NCBI GenBank assembly: GCA_027064665.1
Contig: JAMOPH010000355.1
Span: 1-7,741, forward strand
From: a bacterium
GTDB taxonomy: Bacteria; UBP14; UBA6098; B30-G16
Length of the DNA: 7,741 nucleotides
Direction: 5' to 3'
Shown: positions 1 to 5,900 of the stretch, one piece after another
Numbering within the stretch: position 1 is the first letter of the stretch
Layout: each line of letters begins with the position of its first letter
The notes under the pieces: generated by a model
What the model was told of the DNA's origin: nothing
Databases searched by the model: none
What the model saw: the letters and a program-made list of their open reading frames with translations, nothing else
Program-made: the position numbers and the translations under genes

Positions 1-642
1 CTCACGGGCATCAAGCACCGCAAACGCATCCACCGAAACCCCCGCGCCCACATAGACATACTCCGAATTATACACCGCCACATTTTTCCCGCCGGCGTAT
101 CCCACACCTCTGCGATGGAAAAAGGTTATAAAGTCCTGCTCAATCAACTCGCCGTTGCGGGCGATTATCTCCCACAAATACCCGAACACCGGCGCATCAA
201 CCTCAACGGGCTCAAAGGTTTCCATTATGCCGGTGTAGGCGCTCTCCTCAAGGACATAGCGGAAAAATTCCCGCCAGCGCTCGTCGCCGGGCTGGGAAAT
301 CAGCGCCACAGGGACATTCTGCGAGATGAACACAGTGGTGGTGCGGGTTTTTATAATGTTGCCCACAGTGCGCCTGTTGAGAAAAGCCCGCCCGTTCAGA
401 AACAGCGTGGGCAGGCTCGGGTCAATTTCCCAAAGGTCAGTGCCGATTCCAACCTCCTCAACCAGCGGCTGAATCTCCTCACGGCAGAGGGCGTAGAATC
501 TGGCGTCGGGGAAAAATGCCTTCGCCCTCTCCAGCGCCGAAAATATCCCGCTCCGCAGTTCAAATACCGGATGCGTCAGCGTGATGGGGAAAAAGTTTTT
601 CCACAGATAATCCTCCCACAGAACCACATTGAGTTTAGCCAT
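1..642 (-). CDS. GlmU-like sugar nucleotidyltransferase/acetyltransferase, 3' part outside the window
   Basis: Open reading frame of 214 codons starting at ATG 642-640 and still open at the left edge, so the C-terminus is missing. The N-terminus (residues 5-35: VVLWEDYLWKNFFPITLTHP, then VFELRSG) matches the sugar nucleotidyltransferase family that replaces classical GlmU in Bacteroidetes-like bacteria. The segment YLWEIIARNGELIEQDF at 155-171 is also typical. From about residue 187 the sequence turns into hydrophobic hexapeptide-like stretches (VYVGAGVSVDAFAVLDARE), the start of a left-handed beta-helix acyltransferase domain. The family is thought to make UDP-GlcNAc from glucosamine-1-phosphate in the cytoplasm, for cell-wall precursors. 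The classical GlmU loop LxAGxGTRM is absent, as expected for this family. A purine-rich Shine-Dalgarno (646-653) lies 3 nt before the start. The exact sugar substrate cannot be read from the sequence. Confidence 0.8.
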   Translation of the reverse strand, partial: MAKLNVVLWEDYLWKNFFPITLTHPVFELRSGIFSALERAKAFFPDARFYALCREEIQPLVEEVGIGTDLWEIDPSLPTLFLNGRAFLNRRTVGNIIKTRTTTVFISQNVPVALISQPGDERWREFFRYVLEESAYTGIMETFEPVEVDAPVFGYLWEIIARNGELIEQDFITFFHRRGVGYAGGKNVAVYNSEYVYVGAGVSVDAFAVLDARE

Positions 643-645
643 AAT

Positions 646-653
646 CTCCCCCT
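646..653 (-). promoter_or_regulatory. Ribosome binding site of the GlmU-like gene
   Basis: On the minus strand AGGGGGAG sits 3 nt before ATG 642-640. It supports this start for a gene whose end is not visible. The spacing is a little short. Confidence 0.55.
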
Positions 654-695
654 GCTAGAATTTACGCCAACTTTGTGCCGTCCCCCGGCAGTTCC

Positions 696-724
696 ATCAC
701 ACCTTGCCCACCAAACCATTACAA
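696..724 (-). promoter_or_regulatory. Candidate promoter for the GlmU-like gene
   Basis: On the minus strand TTGTAA (724-719) and TGTGAT (701-696) are 17 nt apart and each match 4 of 6 bases of the sigma70-type boxes. This would give a leader of about 50 nt. It lies in the 177-nt gap after the thioredoxin gene, where I see no terminator, so read-through from trmD is also possible. A small hairpin (TGCCG/CGGCA, 676-690) would fall near the start of the leader. Confidence 0.25.
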
Positions 725-819
725 CTCGCCCGCCGAACCACATCCGACAGCGCCCCCGTGAAAACTGAATTCCGCAGAACTGCCCGCCTAACTTTCCACT
801 GCGCAGAACCGGTCAAAAC

Positions 820-1374
820 TCACTCTTCCGCCGGGACAGTTTCCCCGGAGTCGGGCTTTTGCTCAAGTTGCTTCAGAAGTTCCTCAAGTTTGGCGAAACT
901 TTCCTCCTCGTCGCCGGGATTGTATCCTATGTGGCGGTAGAAAATCGTGCCATCGGGCGCAAGGATGAAAAGTTCGGGGATTTCCGCAACGCCCGCCTTG
1001 GTCTTGACCTGCCCGCCTTTGTCGTGGAGAAGCAGAAATTTCGTCCAGCCCTGCTTTTTAGCGAGGGATTTCGCCCTCCGCACCGACCGGGGACTGTCCT
1101 CGCACAGCGCCACCACGATATACGGGCGCTCGCCTTTTGTCGTGTCCCAACTGTCCCAGCGCTCAACGAATTTGTCAAGTTCCTTGCGACACGGCTTGCA
1201 CCAGGTCGCCCAGAATGTCAGCATCACGGGCTTGCCAAACGACAGAATTGAATCCAGCGACCAGAGGTTCCCCTCAAGATCCTCCAGGGTGAATTTCGGG
1301 AATTTCTGTTCCCCGCCGAACAGGGCGCCAATCACAAGCAGTATCGCCGCGGCAAAAATGACTTTCCTTCTCAC
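820..1374 (-). CDS. TlpA/ResA-type thioredoxin-like thiol-disulfide oxidoreductase, exported
   Basis: Protein of 184 residues with an N-terminal hydrophobic segment (residues 5-20), read as a signal peptide or membrane anchor. The active-site motif WCKPC is at residues 58-62, inside the typical context PVMLTFWATWCKPCRKEL. A cis-proline equivalent is visible in EIPELFIL (P133), followed by the family's APDGTI turn. These show a TlpA/ResA/AhpC-TSA type thioredoxin fold acting outside the cytoplasmic membrane, probably as a disulfide reductase; substrates are unknown. The acidic, Lys/Glu-rich tail after residue 158 may be a short helix. Translation starts at GTG (1374-1372), preceded by a G-rich ribosome site that overlaps the trmD stop region. 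The gap to trmD is 9 nt, so the two are very likely co-transcribed. The family call is firm; the exact role (cytochrome maturation, peroxide defence or other) is open. Confidence 0.88.
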   Translation of the reverse strand: MRRKVIFAAAILLVIGALFGGEQKFPKFTLEDLEGNLWSLDSILSFGKPVMLTFWATWCKPCRKELDKFVERWDSWDTTKGERPYIVVALCEDSPRSVRRAKSLAKKQGWTKFLLLHDKGGQVKTKAGVAEIPELFILAPDGTIFYRHIGYNPGDEEESFAKLEELLKQLEQKPDSGETVPAEE

Positions 1375-1383
1375 GCTCCCCCC

Positions 1384-2145
1384 TCATTGTTCCCTTCTAT
1401 CAAGATTAAGTTCCGCCTTGATTTCCTCAAGGAGTTTTTTGTCCTCATCGGAGAGTGCGGCGTGTTCCAAAAGGTCGGGGCGGCGCAAAAGCGTCAGCAA
1501 AAGCCCCTGTTTGCGGCGCCATCGGGCGATTTGTGCGTGGTTGCCCGACAGCAGAACCTCGGGAACTTTGCGCCCCATAAACTCCCTTGGGCGGGTGTAA
1601 TCCGGTGCGGAAAGAACCTGCACCCCCTCGGCGAAGGAATCGGTGTCCGCCGAGTCCCGGTCGCCGATAAATCCCGGAATCAGCCGCAGCACAGCATCAA
1701 GCATAACCATAGCGGGCAGTTCGCCCCCCTGAAGGATGTAATCGCCCACAGAATACTCCTGCGCCTCCATAATCTCCACTATGCGCTGGTCAAAGCCCTT
1801 GTATCGTGCGGCGAAAAATATGAGAACCTCCTCGTCCGCCAGACTGCGGGCATCAGATTGCGTAAACAGTTTGCCCCGCGCGGAAAGGACAATTTTTTCC
1901 GCCCGCCTGCGGTCCTCTTCGGGAATTGACATAAACGCCTTGACCACCGGCTCCGGCTTGATGACCATCCCGGCGCCGCCGCCGTAGGGGATATCGTCCA
2001 CAGTGCGGTGAGGGTCGGTGGTGAAATCACGATAGTTTATTACCTCAAACCGGACAAGTCCGCGCTCCTGCGCCTTTTTCACAAGCCCGTGGTTGATATA
2101 GGTCTCAAAAAGTCCCGGGAAAATTGTGAGGATATAGACTTTCAT
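1384..2145 (-). CDS. trmD: tRNA (guanine-N1-)-methyltransferase TrmD
   Basis: Protein of 253 residues, normal length for TrmD, which methylates N1 of G37 next to the anticodon using S-adenosylmethionine and prevents +1 frameshifting. The family signatures are clear: TIFPGLFETY at 7-16, YGGGAGMVIKPEPV at 54-67, GDYILQGGELPAM at 134-146 in the trefoil-knot SAM site, and SGNHAQIARWRRKQ at 200-213. Arg154 and Asp169 (TDSFAEG) fall at the same numbers as the catalytic Arg and Asp described for the E. coli-type enzyme. The loop usually written GRYEGIDERV reads ARYKGFDQRI (113-122), a variant I associate with Bacteroidetes-like TrmD. The start agrees with the family N-terminus, but no Shine-Dalgarno is visible upstream. 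The usual partners rpsP, rimM and rplS are not adjacent; a thioredoxin gene follows after 9 nt. Confidence 0.97.
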   Translation of the reverse strand: MKVYILTIFPGLFETYINHGLVKKAQERGLVRFEVINYRDFTTDPHRTVDDIPYGGGAGMVIKPEPVVKAFMSIPEEDRRRAEKIVLSARGKLFTQSDARSLADEEVLIFFAARYKGFDQRIVEIMEAQEYSVGDYILQGGELPAMVMLDAVLRLIPGFIGDRDSADTDSFAEGVQVLSAPDYTRPREFMGRKVPEVLLSGNHAQIARWRRKQGLLLTLLRRPDLLEHAALSDEDKKLLEEIKAELNLDRREQ

Positions 2146-2163
2146 AGTTCAAATTTAATCTGT

Positions 2164-2173
2164 CCGGCGCCGG
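2164..2173. repeat. Perfect 10-bp GC palindrome upstream of trmD
   Basis: CCGGCGCCGG is its own reverse complement and lies 18 nt before the trmD start codon. On the minus strand it is flanked by AATC on one side and, after ACA, GATT on the other, so the transcript could fold a little further. It could be an operator or leader hairpin, or chance in GC-rich DNA. Confidence 0.3.
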
Positions 2174-2195
2174 GATTAAAGGGATTTTCGCACGC

Positions 2196-2230
2196 AAACA
2201 AAAGGGCTCCGCCCGGATTGGACGAAGCCC
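2196..2230 (-). terminator. Rho-independent terminator after the 954-residue gene
   Basis: Read on the minus strand, GGGCTTCGTCC pairs with GGGCGGAGCCC over 11 bp (two G-U pairs) around a 5-nt AATCC loop, followed at once by TTTTGTTT. It begins 26 nt after the stop codon of the large secreted-protein gene and lies upstream of trmD, so it separates the surface-protein unit from the trmD unit. No T-tract follows the stem on the plus strand, so it works in one direction only. Confidence 0.82.
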
Positions 2231-2256
2231 GTCGCTTAACCCGCCTTCTGTTCCGC

Positions 2257-5121
2257 TCAATCTGAATTTTTCCGCTCCTCAATCATCTTCAGGCGCATCT
2301 GATAGCGCTTTATCGCATCCGGTGTGGGAATCAGGACCGGGTAGTCCCTGTATCCGGTGCGGGTGGCATAGACCACAAAGGCGACCTTCATATCCGCGGG
2401 TCCGCCGTAATTGCGGATTTTAACCACGCCGCCCTCCACCACTGCGCCGGTTCTGCCGGGATCGTCAAGGGTCTGCGGCGTCACCGATACCGAATATGTT
2501 CCCGGTTCCGCCATAAGGACGAACTCCTCGGGGAGTTCATATTCGGCATAGCCGCCGCTCAGGCGCACTGTTCCCCGATATTCTATCATAACCTCCGGCG
2601 ATTCGGTGCAGAAGTAGCGGATAAAGGTGTCCTGCTTTGTGGGGTGAGGCACTACGAAGGATTTCGTCCCGCTGGCGGAGAAGTCGCCGTCAACCCAGAG
2701 GTTGTTGAATATGTCAAAGGGTTGGGATATGCTGCCGCCGATATGGTCAAGCCAGTAGTCAAACGTACCTGTTGTGGGGCTGAAAATTCCCAAACCGTTA
2801 TCGCTGACCACCTCCATTGCGGCTTCGCCCGTCCCCGGATTGGCATTCATTTTATTGACGACCGTGCCGTCGGAGGTCTCTGTCCTGACGATGCCGTCTC
2901 CGACGCCGGAGCCTCCCGCCACGATGACCTCGCAGCCGGTGCATCCGCCTCCACCGCCACCACCGCCGCAGTCGGGGCAACTTATGGTCACGCCGTGCTC
3001 CTGCGTGGTGACCACAATCGGCGCCACGCCCTGGATGGTAAAATCGTTGTCGCCGAGGGTGGCGGTGGCACTCCCGTTGACCTTCTGAATCGCAACACGG
3101 TTCTCCGGTCCACCGAAGGTGGTGATGGGGTCTCCATAAGCATCATCATAGGGATGTATTCTAAATACAGACTTCCTCAGGTCCATTTCGCCATGAAGGT
3201 GGTCTCCAATCAATGATGAATACTCAAACGTCGGCCAATTAGAAGCCTCAGCATAAGGATTAAGATTGAATACAAACCCGCCGCCGTAGGAAAAAATTGC
3301 ATAGCTCGGTTGTCCCTCTACTGTCGCAACACTGTCAAAGTTCATTTCTATACCCCTTTTACCATCAGTCTCTATCCAGATAGCGTCAACTACATTCTGC
3401 AACTTCATCTTTATACCGGCGGAAGATGAGTGATAGCCAAGCGTTTCCACGGAACATGCTACAGCAGTTCCCGTCAGGTTCATATATATACCATACAACA
3501 CATTGGCAGACTCGGAAGTAAGCAGTCTGAGTCCAGAAAACATATACTTTGAATCCTTCGCCTGGATTAGTATTCCAGAGGTAAGGGAGTCGTGCGATGC
3601 ATCGCTATTGCTACCACTCAAGACAAATTTTCCCCCAAATGCTTTTTTAGGGGCGCTCACCTCGGCATATATTCCCGTAGCCTCTTTGGTGAGAGAACTG
3701 GGGGAGTCATCGGTGGCAAGAACCGAGACTCCAACCGCACGACCGCCCTGAACCGTGAGGTCCATCCCCACAGGATTGTATTCGTCCACGGTGTAGATTG
3801 TGTCGTAGACATAGCCGTAGAACCCGATGGGACCGTTTCCGGTGGCGTCCGCCCTGACGCCAACACCCTCGGTGGGGGACTCGGCGATTCCATAGACGCC
3901 TTTCCCGTCCTGGGCAGAGGAATACCCCAGCACTCCAACTCCGCCGAGCGATGTGGACTCATTGAAAACGCCCTTCACACCAGCCGAGGGCAGCGCCACG
4001 GTGGAAACTCCAGCAGTTCTTGCCAGCGCCCGGGCGAAGAAACTATCGGGTATGTCGCCCACAACCCCCAAAATTCCGGCGGCGTCGCCTGTGGCGGGTA
4101 TGGTGGATATCTGCCCCACCACGGAGGCTCTCCCCATACTGTCGTAATCGGTAAAGCCGAGCCAGGCGGTGTTGTCCTCGTAGCCGGAGGGACCCAGAAC
4201 CGAGACTAAATTGCCCGAATTCCCGCTGGACAGGCGAATGCCCATACTGTCCAAAGTTGAGTCAGGGGAAAGCCCCATAGAGACCTCATCATCCTCAACG
4301 GTGTAGACGATTTCGCCGGTCTCCATATCGTATCGCCTGATGAGGACCATTTTCCCGCCGCCCACAGAGATTTCTATGGTGTCGCCGTCGTCCGCACGAA
4401 TTTTTTTGACCTCAACGGTGTCCGATTTTGTCTTTTTGGCTTTGAGGCTGTCGGCGGTGATTTTGCCCGCCAGAGCCGAATCGCACAGAAGATACTGAAT
4501 CCTCCCCAGACCAATTTCCACGAGGTTGGTGTCGGGGTAGGGGGTGATGTGTATTCCGCCGGCGCCTATAAGTTGGATATTCCCCTCATCGTTGGGGCTG
4601 ACATCGTTTATGGTGTTGAGGGCGCCCGAACCTCCGCCGCCGGTGGCGGATATCCTTATGAGGTTGCTGTCGGGGACGGAGGTCACGGTTACATTGTCCC
4701 CGGCGACGATGCTGATGTTCCCTTCCTCGTCCGGGAGCACGCCGTTTATCTGGTTGACGGAGGAGAGCGAGTATGCGGCGGCGCCCATCTCTATCCTCGG
4801 CGAGAGCAACTCCCCGTCTATTGCCATCTCAAGGTAGTAGGGTCTGTCAAAGGGAAGGTTGAGCGGGGTGCTTTCTCCGAGCATCACATCAAAATGACCG
4901 TCCTCGGAGAAATGGACATCGGTGTGGGTTTCCGACCAGACTGCTGTGCCGCCGGTGGCGGTCTCATACAGCCAGAACTGGACATCGTGGGTGCCGGTCA
5001 GGGGTGTGCTGTCGTCGTTGAGCACCACGCCCTGATAGTGGATTTTCCGCGGAACGGCGGCATTTGCCAAACAGAATAAAACGAGTGCAAAAATCACAGC
5101 CGCAAACACTTTGGGTCTCAT
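2257..5121 (-). CDS. Large secreted fibre-like repeat protein of unknown function
   Basis: Protein of 954 residues. Residues 1-21 form a clear signal peptide ending in ANA. Residues 26-120 (IHYQGVVLNDDSTPLTGTHDVQF and on to PRIEMGAAAYSL) are a beta-rich domain I recognise as the N-terminus of many large secreted proteins of FCB and candidate phyla. Two copies of an 'INxVxPxxEGNIxxxxG...PDxNLxxI' repeat follow (124-163, 170-206), resembling phage tail-fibre/collar repeats, with a degenerate third copy near 688-714. Residues 345-490 are Gly-rich with GVLGYS/GKGVYGI/GVGVRAD strands. A two-CxxC, eight-glycine hinge lies at 715-730. Residues 818-925 (GTKSFVVPHP onward) resemble a C-terminal domain common in such proteins. 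No enzyme motif or sorting domain is seen. A surface or extracellular structural/adhesive role is inferred. Preceded at 21 nt by a second secreted-protein gene; terminator downstream. Confidence 0.88.
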   Translation of the reverse strand: MRPKVFAAVIFALVLFCLANAAVPRKIHYQGVVLNDDSTPLTGTHDVQFWLYETATGGTAVWSETHTDVHFSEDGHFDVMLGESTPLNLPFDRPYYLEMAIDGELLSPRIEMGAAAYSLSSVNQINGVLPDEEGNISIVAGDNVTVTSVPDSNLIRISATGGGGSGALNTINDVSPNDEGNIQLIGAGGIHITPYPDTNLVEIGLGRIQYLLCDSALAGKITADSLKAKKTKSDTVEVKKIRADDGDTIEISVGGGKMVLIRRYDMETGEIVYTVEDDEVSMGLSPDSTLDSMGIRLSSGNSGNLVSVLGPSGYEDNTAWLGFTDYDSMGRASVVGQISTIPATGDAAGILGVVGDIPDSFFARALARTAGVSTVALPSAGVKGVFNESTSLGGVGVLGYSSAQDGKGVYGIAESPTEGVGVRADATGNGPIGFYGYVYDTIYTVDEYNPVGMDLTVQGGRAVGVSVLATDDSPSSLTKEATGIYAEVSAPKKAFGGKFVLSGSNSDASHDSLTSGILIQAKDSKYMFSGLRLLTSESANVLYGIYMNLTGTAVACSVETLGYHSSSAGIKMKLQNVVDAIWIETDGKRGIEMNFDSVATVEGQPSYAIFSYGGGFVFNLNPYAEASNWPTFEYSSLIGDHLHGEMDLRKSVFRIHPYDDAYGDPITTFGGPENRVAIQKVNGSATATLGDNDFTIQGVAPIVVTTQEHGVTISCPDCGGGGGGGGCTGCEVIVAGGSGVGDGIVRTETSDGTVVNKMNANPGTGEAAMEVVSDNGLGIFSPTTGTFDYWLDHIGGSISQPFDIFNNLWVDGDFSASGTKSFVVPHPTKQDTFIRYFCTESPEVMIEYRGTVRLSGGYAEYELPEEFVLMAEPGTYSVSVTPQTLDDPGRTGAVVEGGVVKIRNYGGPADMKVAFVVYATRTGYRDYPVLIPTPDAIKRYQMRLKMIEERKNSD
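2932..2979 (-). other. Cys2-Gly8-Cys2 hinge in the large secreted protein
   Basis: Codons 715-730 encode CPDC, eight glycines, then CTGC. The segment follows directly on the degenerate third EGNI-type repeat and precedes the C-terminal third. Two CxxC pairs around a flexible linker could form disulfides or bind a metal; nothing in the sequence decides which. Confidence 0.7.
4504..4752 (-). repeat. Tandem protein-level repeat (two about 40-residue copies)
   Basis: Codons 124-163 and 170-206 encode two related units. They share INxVxPxxEGNI, a Gly-containing stretch, and PDxNLxxI. The DNA copies have diverged, so the duplication is old. The pattern resembles trimeric tail-fibre or collar repeats, which fits an elongated surface fibre. 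Confidence 0.65.
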
Positions 5122-5125
5122 TTTT

Positions 5126-5133
5126 CCTCCTTT
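5126..5133 (-). promoter_or_regulatory. Strong ribosome binding site of the 954-residue gene
   Basis: AAAGGAGG on the minus strand, 4 nt before ATG 5121-5119, is a near-perfect Shine-Dalgarno. It fixes the start so that the signal peptide is complete, and shows efficient independent initiation inside the two-gene unit. Confidence 0.8.
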
Positions 5134-5142
5134 GTCTTGGGT

Positions 5143-5649
5143 TTACTTGACGAACAAAACATCCTTCACATCCTGCCCTGCGGCGGAACTTATGCGGACC
5201 ACATAGATTCCGGAGGGAAGATCTTTATTCGGTGTCCACACCAAGGAGTGAGTCCCCGCAGAAAGTTCCTGCGAGCGGGCAAGGACAGTTCTGCCGTCCA
5301 AAGCGAAAATCTCCACTGTGACTTTGCCATCTTGGGGGACGGAGAACAAAATCTCGCAGGAAGAATTGAAAGGCGTGGGAACTGCGGAATGGATGGAAAT
5401 CCTTTCCTCGGGCGTGGAGGGTCTGGAGTCAACTTTCAGGTCACCGGAGGGATTGACAAAAATTCCGCTCTCGGAGGAGAAATTGGAACTTGAGAGTTTG
5501 CCCACCAACGCCTCTCCGAGGCTGTTGCGGGAGGCATAGGTGGCAGAACCCATCTGCGCCCCGCCGTTGTCAAGGGCATATTTCTGCAACTGGAACGCAC
5601 AGAGCAATCCCGAAAAAATCAGGATTGCCAAAAGAACAGTTTTGCGCAT
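5143..5649 (-). CDS. Small secreted protein with C-terminal type IX/FlgD-like sorting domain
   Basis: Protein of 168 residues. Residues 1-18 form a signal peptide (MRKTVLLAILIFSGLLCA); the cysteine at 17 lacks a proper lipobox, so a lipoprotein is unlikely. Residues 24-64 (YALDNGGAQMGSATYASRNS onward to ESGIF) are a short motif often seen at the start of secreted proteins of FCB and candidate phyla. Residues 88-168 carry the pattern of a type A C-terminal sorting/FlgD-like Ig domain: PTPFNSSCEILFSVP, VTVEIFALDGRTV, GTHSLVWTPNKDLPSGIYVV and a final VKDVLFVK. Such domains usually follow a large catalytic or structural region; here nothing lies between the two ends. Its gene leads a probable two-gene operon with the large secreted protein 21 nt downstream. 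Secretion and surface attachment are inferred; the role is unknown. Confidence 0.85.
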   Translation of the reverse strand: MRKTVLLAILIFSGLLCAFQLQKYALDNGGAQMGSATYASRNSLGEALVGKLSSSNFSSESGIFVNPSGDLKVDSRPSTPEERISIHSAVPTPFNSSCEILFSVPQDGKVTVEIFALDGRTVLARSQELSAGTHSLVWTPNKDLPSGIYVVRISSAAGQDVKDVLFVK

Positions 5650-5652
5650 ACT

Positions 5653-5660
5653 ACCTCCTC
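5653..5660 (-). promoter_or_regulatory. Ribosome binding site of the small secreted-protein gene
   Basis: GAGGAGGT on the minus strand, 3 nt before ATG 5649-5647, matches the Shine-Dalgarno consensus and supports this start. Confidence 0.75.
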
Positions 5661-5712
5661 GCTTGTGGTGGAAAGTTTACCGCCAAACAATTTCTCCGTC
5701 AGGTCAAATTAC

Positions 5713-5757
5713 TCACCCGGAAGGAGAGTTCACCCCCTTGAAGGAGAGACCCGCCCC
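5713..5757. repeat. Short degenerate direct repeat in the divergent intergenic region
   Basis: AAGGAGAG occurs at 5721-5728 and again at 5741-5748, exactly 20 nt apart, each preceded by a C-rich CACCC block; a third C-rich block (5751-5758) follows without the purine half. The second unit contains CCCTTGAAGG, close to a palindrome. It resembles the small C-rich/G-rich intergenic palindromes common in FCB genomes. It would lie in the leader of the small secreted-protein transcript. Confidence 0.4.
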
Positions 5758-5768
5758 CGACCAAGCAA

Positions 5769-5799
5769 TTGACCCGAGTTTTTTATAGTTCGTTAAAAT
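5769..5799 (+). promoter_or_regulatory. Weak candidate promoter for the MFS gene
   Basis: TTGACC (5769-5774) and TAAAAT (5794-5799) lie in AT-rich DNA on the plus strand. The 19-nt spacing is long, so this is tentative. It would give a leader of roughly 95 nt. Confidence 0.2.
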
Positions 5800-5825
5800 A
5801 ATAAAAAACTATTCTTTAATTTCAA
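5798..5825 (-). promoter_or_regulatory. Candidate promoter for the secreted-protein operon
   Basis: On the minus strand TTGAAA (5825-5820) and TATTAT (5803-5798) are 16 nt apart in an AT-rich block that stands out from the GC-rich surroundings. Both boxes match five of six consensus bases. Transcription would begin near 5791, with a leader of about 140 nt containing the short direct repeat. An inverted repeat overlaps the -35 box. Confidence 0.4.
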
Positions 5826-5829
5826 GAAT
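5811..5829. repeat. Inverted repeat overlapping the candidate -35 box
   Basis: ATTCTT and AAGAAT form 6-bp arms around a 7-nt centre. The repeat covers the candidate -35 box of the minus-strand operon, where a repressor or activator site would be expected, but short AT-rich palindromes arise easily by chance. Confidence 0.3.
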
Positions 5830-5900
5830 TTTTCTGACAAAAGGTTTTGACCTTGCGCGGCGGGGATGCACACCTATCTTTTCGGGAACCGCAACGCCCG

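Noticed and set aside
676..690. Hairpin TGCCG/CGGCA as a terminator
   Set aside because: The stem is only 5 bp and no T-tract follows on either strand.
115..768. Plus-strand open frame of 217 codons
   Set aside because: It lies antisense to the GlmU-like gene, whose translation shows clear family motifs; the plus-strand product has no recognisable features.
774..809. GCAGAAC repeated 29 nt apart between the thioredoxin and GlmU-like genes
   Set aside because: Seven-base repeats occur often by chance and no further copies or symmetry are present.
2644..3216. Plus-strand open frame of 190 codons within the large secreted-protein gene
   Set aside because: Antisense shadow in GC-rich DNA; Ala/Gly/Val-rich low-complexity product and no ribosome site assessed as convincing.
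5596..5602. Lipobox in the small secreted protein (LLCA)
   Set aside because: The residue before the cysteine is Leu rather than Gly/Ala/Ser, so lipid attachment is unlikely; an ordinary signal peptide fits better.
5713..5757. Start of a CRISPR array
   Set aside because: The repeated unit is 8 bases with only two clear copies and a 20-nt period; no CRISPR-like repeat or spacer structure.
5847..5900. TTG start at 5847 for the MFS gene
   Set aside because: It adds 18 hydrophilic residues (starting TLRGGDAHLSF) unlike an MFS N-terminus; ATG 5901 gives a normal beginning. Some doubt remains, as neither start has a clear ribosome site.
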